Shown: positions 1-6,019, counted from the first letter of the stretch. The stretch: DNA of 9,705 nt from JAGRMG01 sp047975215 (GCA_047975215.1 JBKEDD010000097.1:1-9705); one strand, 5' to 3'. The notes: a model not told the origin generated them from the sequence alone. Program-made: numbers and translations.

Positions 1-258
1 CCGCCGGTTCCCCCACGCAAGCCCCATGAGCGGCGTCAGGGGGGGTGTCCCCAACCACGGTCTCGGCCGGGGCCGAGCTGCGTGGCCGGGTGATCCCCCT
101 CCCCCCCTTCCTTGTCATGGAGCTTGCGCGGGCCCCCCTCCTGCCCTCGCCGGGAGGCAGGCTTTCAGGAGAGGGCCGCTTTCAGCGGTCCTCGCCAGAA
201 ACCCCGCCCCAATTTTCGGCACCAGACCGGATAGGGCATCACCACAAGGAGGCCAGTC
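1..258. other. Gene-free leader with several GC hairpins
   Basis: I see no convincing gene here; the open frames that cross it are Pro/Arg/Gly-rich shadows. Three inverted repeats are readable: 62-77 (CTCGGC/GCCGAG), 140-161 (CCTGCC/GGCAGG) and 171-193 (nine pairs with one G·U around a TTTCA loop, extendable to ten pairs). None is followed by a U-tract on the plus strand. The last part supplies the ribosome site of the gene at 259. A promoter is likely somewhere here, but no clear -35/-10 pair stands out. The stretch could be a structured leader or the 3' flank of a gene to the left. Confidence 0.5.
240..252 (+). promoter_or_regulatory. Strong ribosome binding site of the DUF3768 gene, with CACCACA motif
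   Basis: AAGGAGG lies at 246-252, six bases before the ATG at 259. It is preceded directly by CACCAC. The 11 bases at 240-250 are the exact reverse complement of the 5' arm plus loop of the first hairpin in the duplicated terminators at 4061 and 6020 (see findings). Confidence 0.8.
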
Positions 259-657
259 ATGGCTGATACTCATTCGGAAAACACCGCAGATGCGGCTGTC
301 GAGGCGGCGCGTGTCGCGCTGATCGCAGAGCAAAACGACCAGTTCCGCACCACATGGGGCGCTGACTTCACCGTGCCCGGCCAGATCGTCATGACGCGCG
401 GCGTGGCCGCACTGTCGCACGAGGCACAAGTGGCGATCATGGTCGCGGTCATGCAGTTTTCCGAGTTCACCGAGGACAACGACCCTTACGGCACCCACGA
501 TTTCGGCATCTTCACCGTGGCCGAAGGCGAACGCGAGGTTCGGCTTTACTGGAAAATCGACCTCTACGACGCGGGCTATGAGTTCGGTTCCGACGATTGC
601 GCGGACACCACCAAGACCCGCCGCGTGCTGACCATCCTTCTGCCCGAGGAATATTGA
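259..657 (+). CDS. DUF3768 family protein
   Basis: This 132-residue protein matches the DUF3768 family over nearly its whole length. The family's hallmark blocks are visible: IAEQNDQFR near residues 22-30, FTEDNDPYG near 70-78 followed by HDFG (80-83), WKIDLYD (98-104), and a C-terminal TRRVLTILLPEEY. It is a soluble cytoplasmic protein with no signal or membrane segment. The biochemical function of DUF3768 is unknown. The family is common on alphaproteobacterial plasmids and integrative elements beside ParB-like and antirestriction genes, which fits the ParB-like gene that follows. The ATG at 259 is chosen because a perfect AAGGAGG lies six bases upstream. A GC hairpin follows the stop. The family call is firm; any role in element maintenance is inference. 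Confidence 0.93.
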   Translation: MADTHSENTADAAVEAARVALIAEQNDQFRTTWGADFTVPGQIVMTRGVAALSHEAQVAIMVAVMQFSEFTEDNDPYGTHDFGIFTVAEGEREVRLYWKIDLYDAGYEFGSDDCADTTKTRRVLTILLPEEY

Positions 658-664
658 GTTCGGC

Positions 665-706
665 CCGCCCCGCGAGGGGCGGTGCCCGATAGGCGCAGCC
701 TGCGCC
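665..706 (+). other. Two intercistronic hairpins
   Basis: Stem 1 is CCGCCCC/GGGGCGG (665-671 and 676-682) closed by a GCGA tetraloop. Stem 2 is GGCGCA/TGCGCC (692-697 and 701-706). No U-tract follows, so these look like mRNA stabilising or attenuating structures rather than intrinsic terminators. They sit between the DUF3768 gene and the small gene at 724. Confidence 0.6.
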
Positions 707-723
707 GGGAAGGAGGTGAGCAA

Positions 724-837
724 ATGAGCAATGATTGGAAACTGGCCCGTATCGCAGAAGCGTGGGCGCTGGTTGGGAAAGGCGGCCTGTCGGCCAAGAT
801 CGGGACCGCCTTCCTGAAACAACACGGGGCTATCTAA
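724..837 (+). CDS. Small 37-residue protein of unknown function
   Basis: The short frame starts at the ATG at 724 and ends in TAA at 835-837, giving 37 residues (begins MSNDWKLARIAEAW, ends LKQHGAI). It has one of the best ribosome sites in the window: AAGGAGGTGAG at 710-720, three bases before the ATG. The product is predicted to be largely helical and mildly basic, with no signal peptide or cysteine. It lies between DUF3768 and the ParB-like gene in the same orientation and is probably co-transcribed with them. I do not recognise the family. The ribosome site and placement support it being real; a translated leader controlling the downstream gene is an alternative. Confidence 0.65.
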   Translation: MSNDWKLARIAEAWALVGKGGLSAKIGTAFLKQHGAI

Positions 838-869
838 GCCCCCTCGCCTCAGCCCGTCAGGGCTGGGGC
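838..869 (+). other. Nested intercistronic hairpin before the ParB-like gene
   Basis: CAGCCC (850-855) pairs with GGGCTG (860-865) around a GTCA loop. Outer GCCCC (838-842) can pair with GGGGC (865-869), competing for one base. There is no U-tract. Its position immediately after the small gene and 43 bases before the next start suggests a processing or stabilising hairpin in a polycistronic mRNA. Confidence 0.55.
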
Positions 870-911
870 ACCCATAACACGAAAACTCACCACACGACAA
901 GGAAAAGACCC

Positions 912-2738
912 ATGACAAAGCAAGAGACGATCATCGCCCCCATCGAACAGGTTCCCTTCGATGATCTGTATGTTTCCGACCTGAACCCGCGCACCGTGTT
1001 CAGCCCCGAGGGGATCGAGGCACTGGCAGAGAATATCCGCCAGCTTGGCCTGATCCAGAACCTCGCAGGGCTGCGCGATGAAACCGGCAAGGTTGGCATC
1101 GTGGCCGGAGGCCGGAGGCTTCGCGCCCTGGCCCTGCTGCAAGACGATCCGCGCTTCGCTACGGTTTCCGTGAAGATCGCGCCCGATCAGGCGACCGCCG
1201 AGATTTGGGCATCGAGCGAGAACCACCACCGCGAGCAACCCCATGCCGCCGATGAAATCCGCGAATATGGCAGCATGGCCGAGCGGGGCGTTCCGGTTCC
1301 CTCCATCGCCATCGCGTTCGGCGTCAATGAAAAGCACGTCTATCGCCGCTTGAAGCTGGCAAGCCTGCCGGTGTCGGTTCTGGACGCCTTGAAGGCCGGG
1401 GAAATCACCCTGTCGAACGCCGCCGCCTTCACCGTCAGCGAGGACGAGGCGAACACGCTGGCCGTGCTGGAAAAGGTGCGGGGCGAGGGCTACAGCGATC
1501 ACCAGATCAAGCAGATGCTCAAACCGGACTCGGTGCGCAGCACGGATCGGCGCGTGAAGTTTGTTGGCCTTGAGGCTTACGAGGCCGAGGGCGGGCGCGT
1601 CACTGGCGACCTTTTCGCAGACCAGACCTATTTCGATGATGTTGCCCTGTTGGACGAACTGTTCAAGGCGAAGCTGAAAGCCACCGCCGAGGCCATGACC
1701 GGCGACGGTTGGAAATGGGCCGAGGCGATGGACACCACCTATCTCGGTTATTACGAGATCGAGGAACGGAAGCTGGACCGCATTTATCGGGATGAAGGGA
1801 CGCTCACCGAAGAGCAGTCAGAGCGTTACGACGAACTGGCGGAATTGGCCGAAGGTGAGGTTCTGGACGCCGAGGGCGAGGCCGAACTGGCGGCGCTGCA
1901 AGCCGTGTTGGATGGTGCATTCAGCGCCGAACAGAAGGCCGTTTCGGGCGTCCTTGTCTACGTCAACCAGAGCGGCGAGGTTCAGACCGCCGAGGGGCTG
2001 GTGACGCGCGAGGACCGGGCCGCAGCCATCGAGGCCGGTTTCCTGCGCAAGTCCAGCCATTCGAGCGCCGAGGCCGAGCCGAAATCCCCCATCAGCCAGA
2101 AGCTGCGCGACGACCTGTCCCGTGTCGCACAGGGCGCAAGGCAACATGCGGTGTTGCGCGATCCCGATCTGCTGATTGATCTTCTGGCCTACCAGTTGAG
2201 CCACGCCCTGCGCTGGAACGATCCGCTTGGCATCGCCACGACCGAGGTTCCGAACTGGCCTTCGACCGAGGCCGAGGGCTATGCCCTTGACGAGCGCCTG
2301 ACCAGCAACCGGCCGCGCGATATGTGGGATGCGAAAGACCTTGGCGCATCCTTCCGCGCGTTCCGCAAGAAAGGCCCGGAGCATGTGCGCGGTGAACTGG
2401 TCCGGTTCCTTGCCGCTCAATATCGGGGCGGCGACGAGAAGCTGGCCGCGATGATCGACAAGGAGACGCAGCCGAATATCCGCGAAGTCTGGACCCCCAA
2501 TGCGGCGAACTTCTTTTCCCGCGTCGGAGGCCCCTACCTCAACGATCTGTGGCGCGATCTGCTGGACCTGTCCGACGATCACCCGACCGCCACCAGCTTC
2601 GCCAAGCTGAAAAAGGGCGAGAAGGCCGACAAGCTGGAAGCCCTGTTCCGTGGCGACCACGATCTGCGCAGCGCCCTCGGCGTCACCGACGAGCAGGCCG
2701 AGAAGATCGGCGCATGGCTGCCCGAAGGCATGAAGTGA
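912..2738 (+). CDS. ParB/RepB/Spo0J-like DNA-binding protein (long form)
   Basis: This 608-residue protein has a ParB N-terminal (ParB/Srx CTPase-fold) domain at about residues 10-105, with NPR at 25-27, the GGRRLRAL box at 66-73 and SENHHRE at 102-108. A helix-turn-helix region follows (about 125-165; IAIAFGVNEKHVYRRLKLA). The remaining ~400 residues are acidic and largely helical, much longer than the C-terminus of a chromosomal ParB (about 300 residues in total). An upstream in-frame ATG at 735 overlaps the small gene and lacks a ribosome site, so the ATG at 912, preceded by AAGGA at 899-903, is chosen. No ParA lies next to it, so classical partition is unproven; element-borne ParB-like proteins of this size may act as regulators or nucleases. 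The family call is firm, the role uncertain. Confidence 0.9.
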   Translation: MTKQETIIAPIEQVPFDDLYVSDLNPRTVFSPEGIEALAENIRQLGLIQNLAGLRDETGKVGIVAGGRRLRALALLQDDPRFATVSVKIAPDQATAEIWASSENHHREQPHAADEIREYGSMAERGVPVPSIAIAFGVNEKHVYRRLKLASLPVSVLDALKAGEITLSNAAAFTVSEDEANTLAVLEKVRGEGYSDHQIKQMLKPDSVRSTDRRVKFVGLEAYEAEGGRVTGDLFADQTYFDDVALLDELFKAKLKATAEAMTGDGWKWAEAMDTTYLGYYEIEERKLDRIYRDEGTLTEEQSERYDELAELAEGEVLDAEGEAELAALQAVLDGAFSAEQKAVSGVLVYVNQSGEVQTAEGLVTREDRAAAIEAGFLRKSSHSSAEAEPKSPISQKLRDDLSRVAQGARQHAVLRDPDLLIDLLAYQLSHALRWNDPLGIATTEVPNWPSTEAEGYALDERLTSNRPRDMWDAKDLGASFRAFRKKGPEHVRGELVRFLAAQYRGGDEKLAAMIDKETQPNIREVWTPNAANFFSRVGGPYLNDLWRDLLDLSDDHPTATSFAKLKKGEKADKLEALFRGDHDLRSALGVTDEQAEKIGAWLPEGMK

Positions 2739-2744
2739 GATCGA

Positions 2745-2768
2745 GGGCGGGGCGTCAGCGCCCCGCCC
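2745..2768 (+). other. Perfect 10-bp GC hairpin after the ParB-like gene
   Basis: GGGCGGGGCG (2745-2754) and CGCCCCGCCC (2759-2768) pair perfectly around a TCAG loop, starting seven bases after the stop codon. No U-run follows and the next ribosome site begins seven bases later, so full termination is unlikely. An mRNA 3'-end stabiliser or partial terminator is more plausible. Confidence 0.6.
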
Positions 2769-2784
2769 ACCGATGGAGGTTCCC

Positions 2785-3417
2785 ATGAGATTCAAGCGTT
2801 CACCCCGACACCCGTTCACCGATACGCCCCGCAAGCGGGCCGCGCTGCGCCGGAAACAGCGCCTTGAGCGCGAGGCCCTTCCGTTGCTGGCCGATCAGAT
2901 TGCCGAGGCACAGCCGAGCGAAGACCGTGTTATGGCAGACCGCGCACTGGCATGGTCCGAACAGGAAGTCAGGGACCGTTGCGCACGGGCAGAGAAGTGG
3001 CATGAAGCCCGCCGCCAGATCGACGCCCTGCCCGACGATGAGCGTCGCGCCGTGCGGCGGGCATGGGACTGCGCCCCATACCCCGCCGACCCGTCTTATC
3101 TGTTGAGCGTCCTGCACAGCTACAGCCAAGGCAGGATCGACTTGAAACGCCCGCCTTTCCCGCTGTCGCGCACCGACGCATCGGGCGCGAGGATCGCGAA
3201 CCTGTTCGCTTCATCTGACCTGTTCGTGACGATCCTAAAGGCGCGCGAGATTGCCGCCGATCCTGACCGGCACCCTCTGGCGGAACGTCATGCAGCCTAT
3301 CACCATCTTCAACTGGCGGCATCGAAGAACAAGGATCGAGACCGGGCCGCCCAGGATCGCGTGTTGGCCTCGCAGCTATTCCTTCGCCTCGGAGAATTGG
3401 AGAACGCCCATGCCTGA
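2785..3417 (+). CDS. Hypothetical 210-residue helical protein
   Basis: The ATG at 2785 is preferred over the in-frame ATG at 2773 because TGGAGGT (2774-2780) then serves as the ribosome site with four to five bases of spacing; the upstream ATG would place that site inside the gene. The product is 210 residues, strongly charged and almost entirely helical. Its basic N-terminus (about residues 2-35, many Arg/Lys) is followed by Glu/Arg-rich helices with DALPDDERRAVRRAW near 77-91 and a C-terminal region ending LGELENAHA. There is no signal peptide, membrane segment or catalytic motif I can name. Its 3' end overlaps the start of the next gene by eight bases, so the two are probably translationally coupled. 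I do not recognise the family. Nucleic-acid binding through the basic N-terminus is a guess. Confidence 0.8.
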   Translation: MRFKRSPRHPFTDTPRKRAALRRKQRLEREALPLLADQIAEAQPSEDRVMADRALAWSEQEVRDRCARAEKWHEARRQIDALPDDERRAVRRAWDCAPYPADPSYLLSVLHSYSQGRIDLKRPPFPLSRTDASGARIANLFASSDLFVTILKAREIAADPDRHPLAERHAAYHHLQLAASKNKDRDRAAQDRVLASQLFLRLGELENAHA

Positions 3418-3673
3418 TTTCATCGCCCACCGTCATCCGGTCCTTGCCGTGCGCTGCCCCGATTGCGGCAGAGCGCCCGGCGTCTGGTGCCGCCGCCCGA
3501 GCGGCCACATGGCGAGCGACTTTCATCACAGCCGCAAGGTGGAGGCGGATCGTGTGTTCATCGACCAGCACGGACCTGACGCCAGCATCCTGCGCGACGG
3601 CGACGGCTGGTTCATTGACCCACGCGGGCGCGTCGGTATTCGGCCACAGCCCGAGCAACTGGCCTTTTTCTGA
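3410..3673 (+). CDS. Small zinc-finger-like protein (CxxC…C…H)
   Basis: This 87-residue protein starts at the ATG at 3410, inside the end of the preceding gene (stop at 3415-3417), with GGAGAACGCCC as ribosome site. Residues 16-40 contain CPDCGRAPGVWCRRPSG followed by an HH pair at 39-40. That gives a C-x2-C-x7-C-x11/12-H set of ligands resembling the compact zinc-binding domain of many phage and element proteins (CPxCGAxPGxxC…H type), usually linked to DNA binding. The C-terminal half (about 48-87) carries GDGWFIDPRGRVGIRPQPEQ, a likely beta-rich segment. A longer in-frame start at 3251 would overlap the upstream gene for 160 bases and has no ribosome site. The zinc-ligand pattern is seen directly; a DNA-binding role is inferred. 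Confidence 0.8.
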   Translation: MPDFIAHRHPVLAVRCPDCGRAPGVWCRRPSGHMASDFHHSRKVEADRVFIDQHGPDASILRDGDGWFIDPRGRVGIRPQPEQLAFF

Positions 3674-3683
3674 GGGATAGCCG

Positions 3684-4055
3684 ATGACACGCTATAGCTA
3701 TCGAACCCCCGGCACCGCCCTTTGGTGGAGCAACGTGGCCGAATGGTGCGCTTGTGCGTATCGGCTTGACCGGCGGCGCAGTTCAGCCAAGCGCAACCGC
3801 GATCTGGAAACGCATGGCGGATGTATGCCATTGGCGATGATCGCTATCGAGGATGATCTTGAGGCCATCGAGGCGGCAATCTGGTTGCTGACCCGAGGCC
3901 CTGCCTATCTCATTCGTCCGCAGCGCGGTAGCCGGGCCAACCATCCGACCACGCCGATTATAATGGCACTGAAGAACCGTGCCGCGATCCTGAAGCGCAA
4001 GGCCGACGACATGCCAAAGGGCGCGAACTGGACCGCCGTTCATGGCGAAAACTAA
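3684..4055 (+). CDS. Hypothetical 123-residue protein
   Basis: The frame starts ten bases after the preceding stop, with GAGGGA (3672-3677) as ribosome site. The 123-residue product is basic and has an aromatic N-terminus (TALWWSNVAEWCACAYRLDRR, about residues 11-31), a central acidic helix (IEDDLEAIEAAIWLL, about 54-68) and a basic C-terminal segment with MALKNRAAILKRKADD. There is no signal peptide or clear membrane helix. I do not recognise the family. It is the last gene of the plus-strand backbone run; six bases after its TAA the double-hairpin terminator begins. Because a near-identical terminator recurs at 6020, this gene's 3' end marks the left boundary of the inserted-looking block. 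Confidence 0.75.
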   Translation: MTRYSYRTPGTALWWSNVAEWCACAYRLDRRRSSAKRNRDLETHGGCMPLAMIAIEDDLEAIEAAIWLLTRGPAYLIRPQRGSRANHPTTPIIMALKNRAAILKRKADDMPKGANWTAVHGEN

Positions 4056-4060
4056 CGCTA

Positions 4061-4103
4061 TTCCTTGTGGTGAGGAAACAACTGGCCCCGCTTCGGCGGG
4101 GTC
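4061..4103 (+). repeat. Left copy of the 43-nt double-hairpin terminator repeat
   Basis: This stretch matches 6020-6062 at 35 of 43 positions without gaps. It contains a small hairpin (TTCCT/AGGAA, 4061-4065 and 4073-4077, loop TGTGGTG) and then the terminator stem. Differences between the copies keep the pairing: T4061-A4077 becomes A6020-T6036, and the G4085·T4102 wobble becomes G6044-C6061. The copies are 1959 bp apart in the same orientation and enclose the toxin-antitoxin operon. Confidence 0.85.
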
Positions 4104-4108
4104 TTTTT
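4084..4108 (+). terminator. Intrinsic terminator (left copy)
   Basis: GGCCCCGC (4084-4091) pairs with GCGGGGTC (4096-4103) around a TTCG tetraloop, with one G·U pair, followed by TTTTT and further pyrimidines to about 4113. This is a textbook Rho-independent terminator. It ends the backbone transcript just before the fitAB promoter. Confidence 0.9.
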
Positions 4109-4112
4109 CTTC

Positions 4113-4141
4113 TTGCTATCATGTGACGTAATTGCTATCAT
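4113..4141 (+). promoter_or_regulatory. Putative fitAB promoter with overlapping direct-repeat operator
   Basis: TTGCTATCAT occurs twice, at 4113-4122 and 4132-4141, with a 19-bp period. The first copy supplies a -35-like TTGCTA (4113-4118). The second supplies an extended -10, TG-N-TATCAT (4133-4141), with a 17-bp spacer. Start of transcription would fall near 4148. FitA/VapB-type antitoxins normally autorepress their operon together with the toxin, so the repeat is a good candidate FitAB operator. The promoter and operator assignments are inference from spacing and position. Confidence 0.6.
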
Positions 4142-4163
4142 TTTGTGGAAAGGAGCCCCCATC

Positions 4164-4403
4164 ATGCCCCAAATTTTGGTTCGCCAGTTGGCCCCCGAAG
4201 CACACCGCGCATTGAAAGCTCGCGCCCGCAAGCTGCATCGCAGCGCGGAGTCCGTCGCCCGTGAAATTCTCGAAGGCTCGCTCTTGCCTGAGTCTCGCCT
4301 AGGATTTGGTGACAGGATGGCGGCGCTATGGAGTGGTACCGATCTTTCCGGCATCGAGCTTGAACGCGATAAAACTCCTTACGAGCCGATTGACCTACAA
4401 TGA
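4164..4403 (+). CDS. fitA: FitA-like ribbon-helix-helix antitoxin
   Basis: The 79-residue protein begins MPQILVRQLAPEAHRALKAR and continues HRSAESVAREILE, the standard FitA/VapB ribbon-helix-helix pattern: an N-terminal beta strand that contacts DNA (residues 2-7), then two helices to about residue 38. The C-terminal 40 residues, ending YEPIDLQ, would wrap around the toxin. AAAGGAG at 4149-4155, eight bases upstream, fixes the ATG at 4164; an in-frame ATG at 4113 lies in the promoter repeat. The stop overlaps the toxin start as ATGA (4400-4403), giving translational coupling. It should neutralise the PIN toxin and repress the operon through the direct repeat at 4113-4141. Confidence 0.88.
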   Translation: MPQILVRQLAPEAHRALKARARKLHRSAESVAREILEGSLLPESRLGFGDRMAALWSGTDLSGIELERDKTPYEPIDLQ

Positions 4404-4873
4404 TTGTCCTCGATACCAACGTTATTTCTGAGATCATGAAGCCTTCGCCGGACTCCGCCGTTTTGGAGTGGATCAATCGGCAATCTGAGGACGCGCTGTT
4501 CATCTCGACCGTAACAGTTGCCGAGATCAGCGCAGGTATTCACAAACTGGACGCTGGCAAGCGCCGCGACGATCTGGATCGGCGCTTGCAAGACATGGTG
4601 CAGCTATTCAACGGGCGCACCCTGACATTTGATCTGGGCGCGGCTATGCTATTCGGTCGCATCATAGGCGATGCCCGACGCAATGGTTTGGCGATTGGCT
4701 TTCAGGACGGTCTTATCGCGGCCACCGCAGCATGGCGTAAATGCGCCGTGGCAAGCCGTGATGTTAGCCCCTTCGAGGCGGCAGGGGTTGAGGTAATCAA
4801 TCCGTGGTCCGCTCCGGCAAAAGACGAAGCTGACATGCCCACCACTACCGACAACGAGGACGACGATCCATGA
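4400..4873 (+). CDS. fitB: FitB/VapC-family PIN-domain ribonuclease toxin
   Basis: This 157-residue protein is a PIN-domain toxin of the FitB/VapC type, a Mg2+-dependent RNase; characterised relatives cut tRNA or rRNA. The acidic residues expected in the active site are visible: D5 in MIVLDTNVISE, E42 in VTVAEISAG, D103 in GFQDGLIAATA and D121 in ASRDVSPFEAAGVEVINPW. All four are intact, so the toxin is probably active. The last ~18 residues (KDEADMPTTTDNEDDDP) form an acidic tail beyond the usual family end after NPW. The gene overlaps fitA upstream by ATGA and the next small gene downstream, also by ATGA (4870-4873), making a coupled operon. The family call is firm; the RNA target is unknown. 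Confidence 0.92.
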   Translation: MIVLDTNVISEIMKPSPDSAVLEWINRQSEDALFISTVTVAEISAGIHKLDAGKRRDDLDRRLQDMVQLFNGRTLTFDLGAAMLFGRIIGDARRNGLAIGFQDGLIAATAAWRKCAVASRDVSPFEAAGVEVINPWSAPAKDEADMPTTTDNEDDDP

Positions 4874-5091
4874 AATACCTTCTTATGATTATTCTCACCA
4901 GTGGCGGGCCAGCGGTAGAAGCCGATCCTGAATCGTGGGTTCAGCCGCCGCTTCCGACACATTCGTTCTCGCCCATCGTCTACGACGACAACGAGACCTG
5001 TCACACAGCGGGCCGTGAGGCTGTTCGCTACTTGAGTGAACACAGCGTCGGCGGCGAACCTATATTCCGGTGCATTCCGCAAGGATCGTGA
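4870..5091 (+). CDS. Small 73-residue protein coupled to the toxin gene
   Basis: The start overlaps the toxin stop as ATGA, so translation is probably coupled; there is no strong ribosome site of its own. The product begins MKYLLMIILTSGGPAVEAD, a hydrophobic stretch that may be a short signal or simply a first beta strand. It continues with a Ser/Pro-rich part and ends with a paired-cysteine pattern: C at about 44 (NETCHTAGREAVRYL) and C at about 69 (IFRCIPQGS). Small proteins with this layout (MKYLL start, one Cys before a helix, one in FxCxP at the end) are frequent, unnamed genes in alphaproteobacteria; this is recollection, not a database result. A disulfide is possible if the protein is exported. 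Its function is unknown. Position suggests a third component or cargo of the toxin-antitoxin operon. Confidence 0.7.
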   Translation: MKYLLMIILTSGGPAVEADPESWVQPPLPTHSFSPIVYDDNETCHTAGREAVRYLSEHSVGGEPIFRCIPQGS

Positions 5092-5093
5092 CC

Positions 5094-6014
5094 GTGCCGA
5101 GCGTTATCTTAGGTCCAGAACCCACTGTTGAACTAATCAGGGCTATGCGAGCGATTGGGGTTTCGCCAAACCCGCTTTTTATCGCGGACCTTGCGGAAAC
5201 CGTGGGCGATATGTGGCAGGCGCAGGAAGTCGCACCCGATGGTAGCAGATCGACCTTTGGGATTTGCTCGCCGCCTCTGAGCATTGAGTTTTCACTATCC
5301 GCTTCAGACTTCGAAGCGATCCTAGAAGATGAAAGCCCGGTCGAGCAGCGCCACCGTCGCAAAAAGATGCAGCGGATCTTCGCCATGTTGGACCACGATG
5401 CTGATATGCCGACGATTGCCGACAAAGGCCGTGTCGCGGTTTGGATTACTACTCCCCGCGAAATCAACGCTGAGGGCATCGACATTTGGAACGATCATGT
5501 TAGCGAGCTTGAGGCGGGGAACCTGGCTCTTCATGAGCTGAAGCCGAAGTCTCGGAACTATGTTTTGGATGTTGAGGAACAGGTTGGCTACCGGATCGCC
5601 TTCGACCGGATCACGCCCTTTAAGAAGGGCGAAATATCTGTCCCGGCTCTGGCGAGCAAGAAGGTCATGGTGGTGAACTTCGATCTGTTGACCATAGATG
5701 GGGAGTCGGTTGCCGTTTCCGAGGATACGACTGCGAAAACCTTCTGGCTCGATGCTGAAGGCCGCGCCGATCCCGACGAACATGACCGGATGTTTCAGCG
5801 CACGCTTCGTCGCGCGTTCTCTGGAAAGCATGTTAGTGAACCGACCGACAAAACAGACCAGATAAAGGACGCGGACCTTTTGGCTCGAAACAAGCGGTTC
5901 AATGCAAACGACTATCCCTTGTTCTTCGATGATGTTGTGCGCTTCGAGGTGCTTGGTGAGAAAGTCCGCCGTTGCAAAGCCGCGTTGCCGCGTGCCAAAA
6001 GATTGCGCGATTGA
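5094..6014 (+). CDS. Uncharacterised 306-residue protein, last gene of the fitAB operon
   Basis: I do not recognise this protein. GTG at 5094 is chosen because AAGGA (5081-5085) lies eight bases upstream. GTG at 5088 would overlap the preceding stop as GTGA, copying the ATGA junctions of the two genes before, but leaves only two bases of spacing. GTG at 5070 lacks a site. There is no signal peptide or membrane helix. Visible segments are a helical N-terminus (VELIRAMRAIGVSPNPLFIADLAETVGDMW), a basic patch RHRRKKMQRIF near residue 90, predicted strands around VAVWITTPREINAEG, a central GYRIAFDRITPFKKGEISVPAL, and a basic C-terminus. No nuclease, ATPase or methylase signature was found. It is co-directional and almost contiguous with fitAB and ends five bases before the right terminator copy, so it belongs to the same cargo unit. 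A defence or toxin-linked role is speculation. Confidence 0.8.
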   Translation: MPSVILGPEPTVELIRAMRAIGVSPNPLFIADLAETVGDMWQAQEVAPDGSRSTFGICSPPLSIEFSLSASDFEAILEDESPVEQRHRRKKMQRIFAMLDHDADMPTIADKGRVAVWITTPREINAEGIDIWNDHVSELEAGNLALHELKPKSRNYVLDVEEQVGYRIAFDRITPFKKGEISVPALASKKVMVVNFDLLTIDGESVAVSEDTTAKTFWLDAEGRADPDEHDRMFQRTLRRAFSGKHVSEPTDKTDQIKDADLLARNKRFNANDYPLFFDDVVRFEVLGEKVRRCKAALPRAKRLRD

Positions 6015-6019
6015 AGAAT

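Noticed and set aside
735..911. Upstream extension of the ParB-like gene to an ATG at 735
   Set aside because: It overlaps the 37-residue gene and a hairpin, has no ribosome site, and the family N-terminus begins just after the ATG at 912.
115..918. Long minus-strand open frame of 267 codons
   Set aside because: It lies opposite the DUF3768 and 37-residue genes, which have clear family match or ribosome sites; its own translation is Gly/Pro/Arg-rich without a domain.
1818..2834. Minus-strand open frame of 338 codons
   Set aside because: Antisense shadow of the ParB-like gene in GC-rich DNA; no ribosome site or domain.
2969..3658. Minus-strand open frame of 229 codons
   Set aside because: Opposite two plus-strand genes, one with an intact zinc-ligand motif; Arg/Ser/Pro-rich with no recognisable domain.
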